Origin: Scomber scombrus
Taxonomy: Eukaryota > Chordata > Actinopteri > Scombriformes > Scombridae
DNA length: 64,000 bases
Direction of reading: 5' to 3'
Assembly: GCF_963691925.1 (NCBI RefSeq)
Contig: NC_084977.1
Span: 17,869,215-17,933,214, forward strand
A model generated the notes under the pieces. The model was given only the letters and a program-made list of their open reading frames with translations. It was not told where the DNA came from and searched no databases. The first letter of the stretch is position 1. Every line of letters starts with the position of its first letter. The position numbers and the translations under genes were made by a program. Below are positions 1 through 12,278 of the stretch, piece by piece.

Positions 1-3000
1 GTCTACCGTTCTCCACTCATCATTGTATCCTGTACAAGAAGGTCGGGTGGTCTTCTATCCCTGAGAGGCAGGATTTGCATGTGTTTGTTTATTTAAAAGG
101 ACCTTATTGGAAAGCTGCCTTCTTTTATTACTTCCATGCTGGTTTGGTCCACTGGACCACATTACACTAGGACTAATGGCTCATGCTCCATGTACTTCAT
201 GTTCATACTGAGCTTGGAAGAGCTTCTTTGCATCATCCACCTGGAACACGCCAACAAGCTTTAAAAAAGACAAAATCTAGACTTCAAATAGAGGCTTATA
301 ATATTCTTAATTTAAATTGCACTTGCAATATTGGTCAGAACAATTGAAATAAGATATTTTCTGAAAAAGCTATTAGCAGATGGCACCATGAAAACCCAAG
401 CTTTTATTTTGTTTATTTAACAGCTCACTTGTCTAGAAAAGAAGACATTAAAAAAACTAAGTTGGCTACATCTTATATATGACTCCTCCTTTATTGGAAA
501 AGATAAGTAGGGACAGTATGCTGAAGTTGTGTGTGTGTGTGTAAAAATGTAGAGAAAAGTGAGCTGTGTGGCTTAAAGTTTATTACATAACTGTTACATA
601 AGAACAGATCTCACACTACGGAGCAACCCATCCAGAAGTGTATTAATTCATTTCTTCTGCCAAACGTAGGGGCAAAAAACTGCTGAGTGAACTACTAGAC
701 TGTGAAACATTGAAATATGTTTAAAAGTCAATATCTGTGGAGCTGGTGCAAGGAAGAATATTTACAGTTGAAGAACTTAGAAAACAATTTTATGAAGCAA
801 GTATAAATTTGGGTCAGCATGTTGCACCAGTGTTCATTTTGGCATCTGATCAAAGAGCTTGAATCATTTTGGCTAAACAAATCACAATCTGCTTCTCTTA
901 CCAGCTGCCATACTGTTATTAATGGTTTGTCGCCATTCTCCATTCATGTGAGGTGCTCAAACACCAGCTTATCATATTCCTTTTTTTCCACATTGCGCCT
1001 AATCACTGGGGTTTGAATTGAACTCTGTTATTTGTGAGCCAAAATACAACAAAAAAAGAAGCTTGTAATGAGGCTAGTTCATCTGCAGTCACTCGACAGA
1101 AGCAGGGATAAATAAAAGTATCAATTAGTGCATGTTTTAGGTGTCAGAGCTGCTTCGGATGCTCTGAGGTCTGTGGAATAATCACCTTAGCTTTGTATAA
1201 ACCATGGGAAGCCTGCGTCCTGGTGGGCTCCCAGAGACAAGGGGCTTGATGAAAGCAAAGTCCATTCTAGTTGTTACCAGTTTTGTGCTGCTATGATGTC
1301 TGATTGATGAGACTTGCTGTGGTTTTCATCTAATAAGACGTTGTTCAAAGCATTGGTACATGATATAGCATGTTGATCCAGTGGTAAACAAAAGCAAAGA
1401 TGTATGTTGCTCTCAAAAAGAGAAAGGGAGAGAAAAAAACAAAAACAAGATAAGGCAAACCTAGTAAAGCTTTCCACTGCAGATAAAAGCATTTTAGATT
1501 TTTAACAACTACGCCCATATGCGGGCATATTATTAAGCAGGATATGTTCCAATTATAGTTTCTATGCAGGGATCAAAAAACAGGACAAACAGTCCACCTC
1601 TTTCTGTAAAACAAGCTGAATGATAAATGATTAAATAAAGTTACTTTGAAATCCTTGTTTGGATTGCTCTTAGGGAGTTTGAGGATATTACATGTACAGT
1701 TGTGCCACTGTGCTACAATATTATTGTAATACTATATGTACAATGTATATTGTGTCTGTCCATTGGCTTTACATCACTGCTCTGCACTCGGTTCACACTC
1801 CATCAAACTGGTCGATATCACAGGCAGTCAGGCTTTGCCTCACAGCAGCCCAAATTTGCTACACTGGGTTGTCAAACTCATGCCAGACTTGTGAAGAGTT
1901 CTCACATACTTCCAAGCCAGCTGCAACAAATGCAGCAATCACAGTAAACAGCAACCCCTGAGACAATGTGCTAATGTAAAATGGCCTGTTTTGACACTTA
2001 CCTTGGTGAGGAGGTGTATACATACAAGCACCTGTATAAGTCCGTAGTAATTACCAGGACTGTTAGATAACAATAATCATTTCTGGAGGGAAACTGTACA
2101 CACACAAAGAGAAACATGTATCCACTTGTATGTTGCACTAGTATCACACCTGTAAAAATCAGCAAAAGAAACATTACCATTTTGACCCGAATATAATTTC
2201 AATACATATTTTTGGAAAAAGACTTGCAACCTGGAATAAAATACATACTTACTAGCTTTTCATTCACTAAACGTTTATTGTACTCTACAGTAATGAGTGT
2301 AGTTCAATCAGGAGAGAAAGTGAATGGAGAAAAGATGGTTTTTATTTTAACGGGAATGATAGTCATAAAAGTCCTTGGACTCCACGGGGACATCATCCCT
2401 GAGCTGCCGCGAGATAGATCCCCTGCGGAGTCCAGACCCTGGTGGTGGTTGAAGCTGATGGCTTCTGATGAGACTGATGGCTGATGAGATTGATGATCCT
2501 GCAGAGACTGGACGGAGATGGGGGGTGGAGGGGCGTGCATAACAGCTGCATGCCAGACTAATGCAGGGAAAAAGAGACATATATTTTTTTAAAACAGCTA
2601 CCAGATTATAGGCTAACAATGAAGGTGTGTCGCAGTGCTATTGGGTAGATGTGACCAGCTGATGAATAGCTAATACTCAATCTACACCCCCAGGCAGTGA
2701 CAGCTAGAAAATAGATTGAGCATGTGTGAGATATGAGAATGATAAGATGTATGAGGAATAAAACTACATGCCAAGGCATACAATAGATAGTCTTTCTGAC
2801 TGTACTTTCGCTAAACTCCCTTTGTCATCAACTCAAGTACCTCACCTGGTTCACTGTCTCTCCTCTGCTCTGCTGAGCCTGAGAGGAGAGAAACTCAGCA
2901 CGACCATAAATGATAACAAAATGCAGTATGGTATTTACCAAATGTATGTACACTTTAAAAAAAAAAATCAGTTCAGTGTAGGACTCTCTACTGTGTTTTG

Positions 3001-3304
3001 CTGTCATTTATGGTCACGCTGAATTTCACACACACAAACACACACATACAGAGTGCTCAGCAGAGCTGTAACGTTATGTTAGTGTCACGCAGTTGTTGGT
3101 TAACTTGGCCTACTTTTGACATACTTTGTTTGAAACGATCACAGTGTCTCTCCATCTGTCAGGCCCCTGGCACTGTGGGCTAGTTGTGAGGCACGGTGGC
3201 TTGCATCAGTCAGGAGGGGAACACTGGTTTTACAGATTTTTGGTGCCATCTGTTGTTTGGCCAGTAAACCATGTTTAACCCTTACATACACTCAGGTCAC
3301 ATTT

Positions 3305-3375
3305 CAACATCAACTTTATTTATATAGCACTTTAAACACAACATAGTTGTGCTTCACATAGAGGACAAACACACA
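3305..3375 (-). repeat. LINE 3'-tail fragment (L2-like, fish type)
   Basis: The string CTTTATTTATATAGCAC followed by an imperfect CACAACATAGTTGTGCTTCACATA-like stretch matches the pattern also found at 43744-43810, where it sits at the 3' end of a LINE coding remnant on the - strand. This copy carries only the tail, with no coding part. Family assignment rests on resemblance to the better copy and is tentative. Confidence 0.45.
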
Positions 3376-5439
3376 CATTTGAAAGTGGTCAAGAAACCCT
3401 AAATGACATTCTTTAAACCTGAAATTTTATGACCTTAAGTGGCCCAGACTATATACAAACATGCTAATATTTACTTTTGTGTAGCTAGTATAAATGTTTG
3501 TACATGGAGGGCGTTTCGGGTCAAATCTGACTTTTATTTATTCAAAGGGATTTTTAAAGTTACTACAGACAGTCAAAGGTAAAGGCTGGTTATGTTATTA
3601 TAGATTACCCTGTGTGTGTATTTATGTCATTAGGAACAGAGCTCAAGGGGGGGCATGACACTGTCACATGAATTGTCCTTGCTCTTTTTTGCCAGTGTGC
3701 AAAGTGTGCCACACTTGCCAGGGTTCCCACCCAAGTGGGCGTCTGCAAACAAGCCTATATTAGTAACACATCAAACCCATCAATTCCCAGCCAACATAGT
3801 GGTTGTCCAACATAGTCCTGCCTATAGTGGAGGGCAGCTTTCATAAGACTATGAAAAAAGTACCTGAGTGCTATTAATGTTAATCTATTAATGCAAAATG
3901 AAAAGAGGGACAGTGAATGGAAGAGAAAGTATTACAACATAGAGAAAATAGATGAAAGATCTTTGTGACTTCTCTCATACAGAAGCAACGCCACTTCCCG
4001 CACATGCCAGCAGCAGCAGCCGCAGCAGCACAGTAGTCAGAACTTTGCCCTGATCAGTGTGCAGTCCAACAGTCAGTTACCACAAGGGGACAAAAAAGAA
4101 AGAAAGAAAACTTATGCACACAAAAAGAATGCAAATGTTTAATGTTTTTTGCAATTTTGTCTGTTTGAAATTTGCAAACCAGCTTGTTGTTTTGTTTTAT
4201 GACTATGACACTAAGTGCAGAGTTGATATTGCACAAGTGATAGAAAAAATGTTGTTGCATTCTTCACTTTCAAAAAAGTAATGATAGTTGTTTAGATCAT
4301 AATGTAGTGTGATTGTTCAAGTATTTTCTTTTTAAATGAATAGTGTCATCTTAAATCAAATGATCTCTGTGCACTCTGAAACATTAATGCAGGACAAATC
4401 ACCCTTTTATTAATGAAATAATATTTATATGGATGCAGAATACATTTGTGGTTTAACATTTCTTATAGGGACAAATTATAACAGGGTACTTGAGCCAGAT
4501 CAACCTGCCCCATACTATGAAGGATCAGGGTATGAACAGTATGTCAGGGTTTGCCGTCCACCTGTGAGTGCTACTGCGTTTTTCTTTGAGCTACTGAAAT
4601 CTTTAACTTGCTAGCACCAGTGCTACTGTTTAATAAAGGAAGCATTCAGCCCTGCAAGAGTCTAAGTAGAGATCCTGCTGAGATGAGTGTCCATCCGCCT
4701 GGCTCTATGCCTTTGTTAAAGCGATACTTAATGCCATATCTATCCTTGAAAGGTGGGTTAAAAGTTTGTAGTTAACTCCATCACAGAGAATGTCATCCGT
4801 GGTTAGCAATTCATATAACCATTTAATGTCAAGACCATGAGTGTGTTGAACAAACCAATCACACAAATGTAAAGTAGAGAGGCAAGTTTCTCTGCAGGAG
4901 TGATTCAAGAATTTTCCGTGTACCTTTTGACACATTTTCAAGACGTAAAAACAGTGTCCTTTGCATTAACTGACATGAATTCAAGCCTGCCAGTTTCTGA
5001 TCTCTATGAAGGACTGAACTTTTATAATACCCTTTAACAGACAGCTTTCTAGCCCACATGGAGTGAATATTTGATACTGAAAGGGCATATTTTAAGTGAG
5101 AAAACAAAAAAATCAATAGCAACTACACTGGAGACAAGGTGTGTTATAATTACTGTTTTGCAGGGATATTATGATGAGAGCTCAGCGAATTATGCAGTCA
5201 TTGCAGACTGCACATTGACATATTGTACATTGATATTTAGGTGCTCACAGCAGTTGTTCAAAGTGTGTGAAACTATTAGTCACTAAAAACCTGTAATTAT
5301 AGACGTAGGAAGAAATTGTTGCTACGCTTTAAATTTGTAAATACTCAAAGGCAGATGTATTCAAAGTATGGTCCTTGACTTGCTTTCCATTTTTCAATTT
5401 TGTTTGTCATTTAAATTCAAACAAAATGTTCATGTGTCA

Positions 5440-5760
5440 ACCCCTCCTCCTCAGCTCAACGTCACCAGAGCAAGCTTAGAGCAGCGGTGGTCGAGCTCAA
5501 TAGAGAGTAAATAAGGAGAGCGAGTGGTGGTAGGGAGAACAAAGCAGATGAGTCAGAATTATTTTTTATTTTTTCTGATCGTTTCACTTCAGTTACGTTC
5601 TAAGGCACAAATAAACCTACCTGCAGCCAAAGCTTCATCGTGGCCTCTAGTCTGCGTGTGTCCGAGGTCAAACAGACACAGAGCAAGGAGAGAGACGAAG
5701 AATCAGGGGAAACACTGGAGCATATAAAAAATACGGTGATGTAACTTGGTCACTACATTT
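5440..5760 (+). repeat. dispersed repeat A, copy 1
   Basis: The core at about 5573-5614 (TTTCACTTCAGTTACGTTC then TAAGGCACAAATAAAC) recurs with a few changes at 40571-40613, and similar purine-rich GAGCGAG-type sequence precedes both copies. It is therefore a dispersed element present at least twice in this gene. No coding capacity or clear terminal repeats are seen. Boundaries are approximate and the family is not recognised. Confidence 0.5.
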
Positions 5761-7492
5761 TTATACAACCTCACACCTTACGTGCTATTATTGGCTGGGG
5801 ACTACACACCCACTGCCCAAAGGTTGATGCCAAGAAACATCCTAAACACAGCAAAATGCTAAGAAAATAAGACAATACAGGCCGAGGGGATGGTCTCTAT
5901 AGATACATAAACCAACACACTCTTGTACTAGGTCATAAGTGATGATTCAGAGGGATTATGTTTATATGAGTATGTACATTGTTTGTTTGTTTTTTTTACA
6001 GAAAATCCTGCATACTATTACAATTCCCTTCCTGCTTTGTTGACAAAGATACAGAAAAGGAGTAAAACTTGCCTTGAGGCTCTTTTAGTAAATCTTGCCT
6101 AAAGGCCAGACACACCATTGCTTAGGTGGTCAATGGGCCAACTAACCAACAGGTCCATGTAGACTTTCCATAGGACCTGGGCTTCTCTCTTGTGTTCTTT
6201 TTATTACTATCTATTCTCCATTGTTTGCCACTTGGTTGTCACAATACCTCTAGGGTAGTGCCTCCTTTAAAGGAGACCAGCCTAAACTAGACCATTGTCC
6301 TCTAACTGCTTTCCTGACAGACACTTTCTTGGCATAGACGGTAAAGCGCTTTGTGGTTAGTGCCAAACTGATTTCCTCGGTGGCTTTACTACTGGTGCTG
6401 GCAGTCTGCATGGCAAGTTGACAACAGCTAAGGAGCCAAACTTGATTGCCTCTTTTCCCACTCATTATTACAGTATTTGTCATGGAATATGATGAGATTT
6501 CTTTAGTCCAAGCAGCGCTAGATTGATGAGTAAAACAACTGCTTTTGTCTGTGTACAATTAGTTTTCCAAAGTAAATTGTGTTAGCCCCAGTAATGATAG
6601 TGGTTTAGACTACAGCCTTTTCACTGCCAGAGTGGTTTAAATATCTATGACTTGACTGAATGAACATCTTTTACTAACCATATGTCTGGTTTTCTACTTG
6701 TAATCACATTTAAAATATATGCTTAGATACGAGAGTCACATTTGTTGTCATCTGTTTGCTATTTTTCTTGTGCTTTTGGAAGTCACTGGTCATATTCAAG
6801 CTAAAAAAAAAACTTAAAACCCTGCTGTTTCTTAAAATGAAGAGATTGTGGCCAAATGCATGAAACCCAAACTTCATTTCCACTTTAAATCAAGAAGGAA
6901 GTGCTTGAATATAAATATCTATATAACAGGTTGCTACACCAAACCTTTGTCAGTGAAAATAATTTAAGTATTGTACTTTCACACAGTGTCTGTGTTCATT
7001 GAGAGGGTTCAAGAGCAACAACACAGCAACCATACTGTATGCATGACTATTAGGCATAGCTGTTGATTGTAGTCTTTAGTCAGACCAAGTCTTATAGAGC
7101 TATAGAGGGTTGAGTCACACTTGCCAGGTGCTGTAATTTCTATCTTTTATGACTCACCTTATGGCATCTATAATTAAAATGTAATCCTTCTGCTGACCTT
7201 GCATGAAAAATGAAAATCAATATTGTGCAAACACTTTAAAGATGTCTGTTTATTTGAGTTAAACCTAAGTACTTGATTATTGGGAGAATTTACAAGCACA
7301 CACACAATCCTTCTCTAACAGCTTTGCCTTCCAGTGAGGGAGATATTTAGCACAGAGAGTCAGCAAAATAGCAACCACTTCTAAAAAGGTATCTGGACAG
7401 CAGACACAATGATATGATTATAAACATTTACTGCATTCAGTCGTTTTCTAATTTCTGCAGGTCTAACTGAAGTGTCTCTTGTCACTGTATAG

Positions 7493-7731
7493 GTGCTACC
7501 TATTGGATGGGATCTCTAAAGGAGCCTGGCTGAACCGCTCAAGCATCATATTCGCAGGAAATGACAAGTGGTCTGTGGACCCACGTGTGTCCATTGTGTC
7601 CAGCGTCGGAGACAAACACGAGTACAGCCTTCAGATACAGAAGGTGGATGTAACTGATGACGGCCAGTACACGTGCTCCATTCAGAGTGAGCGCAATCCA
7701 CGGCCAAAGCTCCTCAACCTTATTGTAAAAG
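7493..7731 (+). CDS. negr1: negr1 exon encoding most of Ig domain 1
   Basis: This exon encodes about 79 residues of the first immunoglobulin domain of NEGR1, a GPI-anchored IgLON cell-adhesion protein on the neuronal surface that takes part in homo- and heterophilic contacts and neurite growth. The translation opens with the first domain cysteine (CYLLDG), followed by SKGAWLNRSSIIFAG, DKWSVDPRVSI and the terminal DDGQYTC motif with the second cysteine. NRS is an N-glycosylation sequon typical of IgLONs. The SKGAWLNRSSIIFAG and DKWSVDPRVSI blocks fit NEGR1 better than LSAMP, NTM or OPCML, as I recall those families. The acceptor is TATAG|G and the donor is G|GTGCGT. The exon enters completing a codon with one base and leaves after one base (intron phase 1), which joins in frame to the exon at 30294. 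An upstream AG at 7459-7460 would include an in-frame TAA at 7464, so 7493 is preferred. Confidence 0.94.
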
Positions 7732-9699
7732 GTGCGTATGGGTAGTATTCATTGTTCTGTACAGGCACTTACTTACTTACTTACTTACACTTACGTCCGT
7801 ATGTGTATCCTTTTAATTGTAATGAGTCACCCATTTCCCATAACTAGTTACTGACAGATTTCAGTTGACTGCAGCTGTGTGCACCATGCACAGATAAGTC
7901 TGTTGTGTGCAATATTTCAAGAGATAATTGCATATTTTTCATACTTTATGGCTTCTTCTGCCTTCTTAACATATTGTTTGTTACTTACAACACGGATCAT
8001 TTAGCCAACAGAATTTGCGTAGCGTATCTGACAGTATCCTTGTGTTGTCCATGTCGGTAATGGTCACAGGTGTATCTGGCACCATCTGTGCTGCAAAAAT
8101 GTCTGTCACTCACTTGTAGTCTGAATAAGAACAAGTGCTTGAGCCTTTTTGCATTGTATAAAATAATAAATTGAAATATTTTCTGCAGAGAAATTTCTTC
8201 TGTGGAGGCAAACTGACATTGTAGGGTACATTTTGTGTCTGTAGGCTATGAAACTCAAAGTAGAAGCTTGTTGGTTAAATGACTTGAGGCAGACTATGTA
8301 GCTTTAATCAAGTCTCCCTGGGTTTTGTAACAGCAGGTAACAAAATAAGATGTGATTCTTAGGAGTCTTAGCTGAACTTTGTCAAGTTATTGGCATTCTA
8401 TACTGATAAACAGGTACTAAAACTCTGAATTTCAGCCTTTAACATGATTAAACTGCAATTGAGGTGCACTTTGGCTATCGAAATTGGGCCTCATCTCGGG
8501 CATCTCCATATCTAACAAGGTCAATAAGTGTATTTGTGTTTTATGGGACATTAAGTATACCGTTGTGGGCACAGGGAGCTAATTGATGAGAACATCCTAA
8601 TTATTTCTTGCTGGAGTGGTGGCAGAGTTTGTGTGCTAATGCCTTAAACTGTTGGTAAGCTGCTAAACAGGAACTCAGCCCCCTTGAAAATCCATCTTCC
8701 AAATGCCATGTTCTATTTCTTTAATGGACTGATGCAACGATTTTACAGCATTTATGGTCCACTTGGCTCTGCATATGTTAAGCTAGGAATATTAATAAGG
8801 ATGTTATTAGTCAAGCTGTCAAAGGAGTTTGTTACATACTGTTTTTAATCTCAGCATTTATTTCATAATATCTTGTGAAAGTCTGCATTCACTGTCCAGT
8901 GTCTTCATCCTCGTTGTAGTCCTAAAACGATATCTGATGTATTATGATTGCATGCCAAATTATTTTTAATAATTATTCGGTTTTTCAAGCTAATGTTAGG
9001 ATTAATTGCAAAAGAACCAAATGTGGAAATATGCATCCCTTCACACTTGCAGTATAATATTAATAGAAGAGGTAAGGGTCAGATACGCTCCCTGTAGCAG
9101 TGTGAGCTGTGAGATGTGAAATGTGCAAGCGGAAACAGCTCTCCAGCTGGCATTGCTGTTATGACATATGGAGTGAGCTTAGGAAAATTATTTTAGGGGT
9201 GTGATCATACCTGCAGTTTGTTTTGTTTGGCCTACACCATGTGTGAAAATATGTATTTGCTATTTATCCATGGTACAAAAACAACTAGAGCTTGTAACAA
9301 ACAACATTTTTTTTTTTAATTTAAACAAAAATTGCATTTCCAAACAGCCTGGTCAGAGTTCTGGTAAACTGTCATCTGACCGTGAGGTGTTAGATCTCAG
9401 TGAGATGAACAGTGAACAGTCAAAACAAATCATTATTTACCTTCTCAGGTGTTCGTATGAGCACGTCAACAAATGGTGAACCATGAGCAACTGCCCAGAA
9501 AGCAGTGTGCCCTGAGCTCATTTTGCTGCTCCAGATTTTCCAAGCCGCTAGCTATTATATGTCAGCATCCATCTCCTTGCACTGTACTGAGTGGGTGTGA
9601 GGTGGTGATGTGGTTGGTTTAAACATGCTATAAGAGCCTTTTGTATTATCATGGTTTGTCTATTATACGAGCCTGTTGATAAGAGTGCAACTCACCTTC

Positions 9700-10040
9700 A
9701 CCCGCCTTAGAAATGGCCCGCTGGTTAACAAGCCTTTTACTGTTATCAGAAGGTCACTGGATTCTAATCCTCTGTAATTTGGAATTACCTTTGATTAAGA
9801 CACTGAGCATCTATCGGTTTATTTATTGTTTTCTGATGTAGATACACATAAGCCAAACACTTAAATGCGATATTCTATCAACACTTGTCAGCTTGTCAGC
9901 GAACCATCGTAGCTTTGCAGTTCTAGCGACTGTCTTATAGCTGAAAGGTCACAGGGGCAATCCCTGCCGCTGCCAATGTGTCCATCAGCAGCCTTGTCGC
10001 TTGTTAAAGTGCCCTCAAGCAAGCAGCCCTTTCCTGCTTT
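9700..10040. repeat. tRNA-SINE-like remnant
   Basis: Two phrases typical of teleost tRNA-derived SINEs occur here. One is AAGGTCACTGGATTCTAATCC near 9751, resembling a Pol III B box. The other is GCTGAAAGGTCACAGG followed by CTGCCAATGTGTCC and CCCTCAAGCAAGC near 9940-10025. No intact A box or folded tRNA is evident, so these look like decayed pieces of one or two insertions. The family is not named. Confidence 0.4.
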
Positions 10041-10419
10041 TTCTCTGCCCCTCCCTCACCTCTTGTTTCCCCCTTCTGAATGGTCAAGTTCCTCTTTCAA
10101 AGCCCACCCTTCCAACTAGAACCGATCCATCAAATCAGTATCAGCTCCAATACTGACCTTATTTTGATTGACAGATCCTGGATAAAAACTTAAGTATTAC
10201 ATGTGCTGCTGTGAGTTTGGTGTGTTACTGCTGTCACTTGGCATATCTGGCATGTGCTTCACAATAGATGCATTTTAATGTGAAGGCAGTAGAGTCCTTT
10301 ACTGTGAAGTTGGATGTGTTACAATGCAACTTTGGTCAGGTAACTTAAAAAAAACAAAAAAAACAAAACTACATTTTCTCTAAAAATATATGTTTATAGG
10401 GAAGTAGTTTTGAAACATT

Positions 10420-10706
10420 GTAGAACTGCAACAAATGCGTATTTTATTCATCAATTAGTCAACCAGTTTTCCAAATTCATTGTTTGGACCGTAACATGTC
10501 AGAAAGTCCAAGATCCAAGGTGACGTCTCCAAATGTAAGTTTTTGTTTTTGCATGACTGTCCAAAACCCCAAAATATGAGGTTTAATATATAATATTATA
10601 ATAATTTCAGCTATATTTCCTTGAAAAAACTATCACAATAGTTGCCAATATTTTTTAGGCGATCCTCTAATCTATTAATCAACTAATCAATGTAGCTCTA
10701 AAATAC
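10420..10706 (+). mobile_element. MITE with ATTAATC-type ends, copy 1
   Basis: The left end has CATCAATTAGTCAACC. Internal blocks CATGTCAGAAAGTCCAAG and GACGTCTCCAAATG follow. The right end has CTATTAATCAACTAATC then TGTAGCTCTA. The same order of blocks occurs at 16440-16675 and 32185-32500 (reversed) and at 41710-42035 (same sense), so this is a non-coding transposon family. The copies are well diverged, which suggests old insertions. Superfamily is not assigned. Confidence 0.6.
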
Positions 10707-12257
10707 ATCTTGATCTTTGGATTTTGTTACGTGTTCAGGGAAGTTCAATAAAGGTGAATGCCTCAGATAGTAGGCAGTTGGAGGTTGAATTATTTCCATG
10801 CAGGAAGGTTCATACAGAATTACAAATACAAATTTGAACTGGGAACACTGGGATTTTATCTATATTCAGTATTGTCAGACCCTGAGACAAGAGAAAAAGT
10901 GGAGAGAGAAAAAGTGTATCTGAAGTTGGGGACAATCGAGGTTGAGTGTTTATGATGAAAAGCTGCAAGAATGGTTTAAGTTAGGTCAAACCACAAGTCC
11001 AGGGGTCAAGACAAAAACCTGCTAAGATGGATAATTCAACAGTATTAGCTAAATAAAGCCCCACTCATTTCTACTCAGTGGTTTACAGTAACCCACTGTG
11101 TTTCCTGTACGCCACCTGCCAAAAATGCCTCATTGTACATCCGGTAAAACACAGGTTTCACGGTCTTGTGAGTGACTAAACTGTAGAGTGGCTGACAGTG
11201 AGCAAAGATATTTTGGTTAAACTTGCCATCACATTGTCTCCGCTTCAGCAACATTGTACAGGTGCACCGTGACTCTAAATAAACATGTGATAAACTGTTG
11301 TCATCTGCTTGGCAGGCAATAATAGTCACTACAGGCCCACCATGTTTTTGTAGATGTTGGCTTTCTGAAGAACATTCTGTAATGGGAATCTTACCAGGGG
11401 TGTTTCGGGTCATGGCAGCTCCTCACCACTGGCCATATGGCCACAATCAAGCTGAAGCTAATGTGCCAGCTGTCAGCTGTATAATACGTTTTGCGATATC
11501 CAGAATTCCTGATGGATGTGACCAAATGATTCAGATTGGGTTACTGTTTGACCTATGAATATAGAAATGCAATTTTTGTTTTTTTTTAACAGCTTCATAA
11601 CACATTTACAATCAAGACTCTGAAAGCAGTTGCACAGTGATGCTCAAACACAACAAAAAAACATGTAATTATCTTTATAGTTAAAATAATTGTAAGAAAA
11701 CAGTTGAACAAAAAGATCCATAAATATGCTTTGTACTTTTAGTCTTGTTAGTTATTTGTTTTTGATGGTGATATGATTGTGTTATCTAAATCTCTTACTG
11801 TTGAGTCATCAGGCAAATGGGTTGCCAGCTGCTGAGACAGAGCTGTGTATCTTGAATGTGAGCTGCAAGGCTGAAATACAGATGACTCACTCCAGCTGAT
11901 ACATGCCTAATGTCACGTTTTGACTGGGTACCCGAGGTAGTTAAACATTTGGTTCAATATATCGCCACTTACTCATTTCTTAATTTATGTTTGGCCACAA
12001 CATACATGTTATGACACTTCTGTAACTTCACACCGTATTGTACTTTTGTTTCTGCTTTGTCAAAACTCTGCGTGTTGTGAATCATTACCTGTCACGGCGC
12101 GATACTTGTGTACACATGCTTAAGCCCACTCATGGAGAACAGAGGGATTTCTTTACAGATGAGATGTAGCAGGGGAGCCGCTCAGTCATGTTGCAGGAGC
12201 TTCTGGGAGCATGCTGTTTTTTCATCTGCTGAAAGGAAAGGGAAGACTTGCTGATGG

Positions 12258-12278
12258 AAAAAAAAAAAAAAAAAAAAA
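12258..12278 (+). repeat. poly(A) run of 21 bases
   Basis: An uninterrupted A run. No processed gene or LINE body is recognisable immediately upstream on the + strand, so I treat it as a simple repeat. Confidence 0.8.

Larger units (their letters stand above)
1..7492 (+). other. negr1: negr1 intron upstream of the first visible exon (partial)
   Basis: This is the 3' part of the intron between the signal-peptide exon, which is outside the window, and the Ig1 exon. The downstream exon starts with one base completing a codon, so this is a phase 2 intron. It ends in TATAG just before 7493. The stretch is AT-rich, all open frames are short, and none resembles a known protein. It holds a short GT run near 528-542, a small CAG-type cluster near 4008-4030, a LINE-tail fragment (3305-3375) and one dispersed repeat (5440-5760). 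I see nothing identifiable in 1-3304, 3376-5439 or 5761-7492. Confidence 0.85.

Noticed and set aside
7459..7470. Alternative splice acceptor ATTTCTGCAG upstream of the Ig1 exon
   Set aside because: It has a better pyrimidine tract, but using it would bring an in-frame TAA at 7464 into the coding exon. The acceptor before 7493 keeps the frame and starts at the expected NEGR1 residue.
9751..9775. Possible tRNA gene at a B-box-like sequence
   Set aside because: No A box, acceptor stem or cloverleaf can be formed. Better explained as a SINE remnant.
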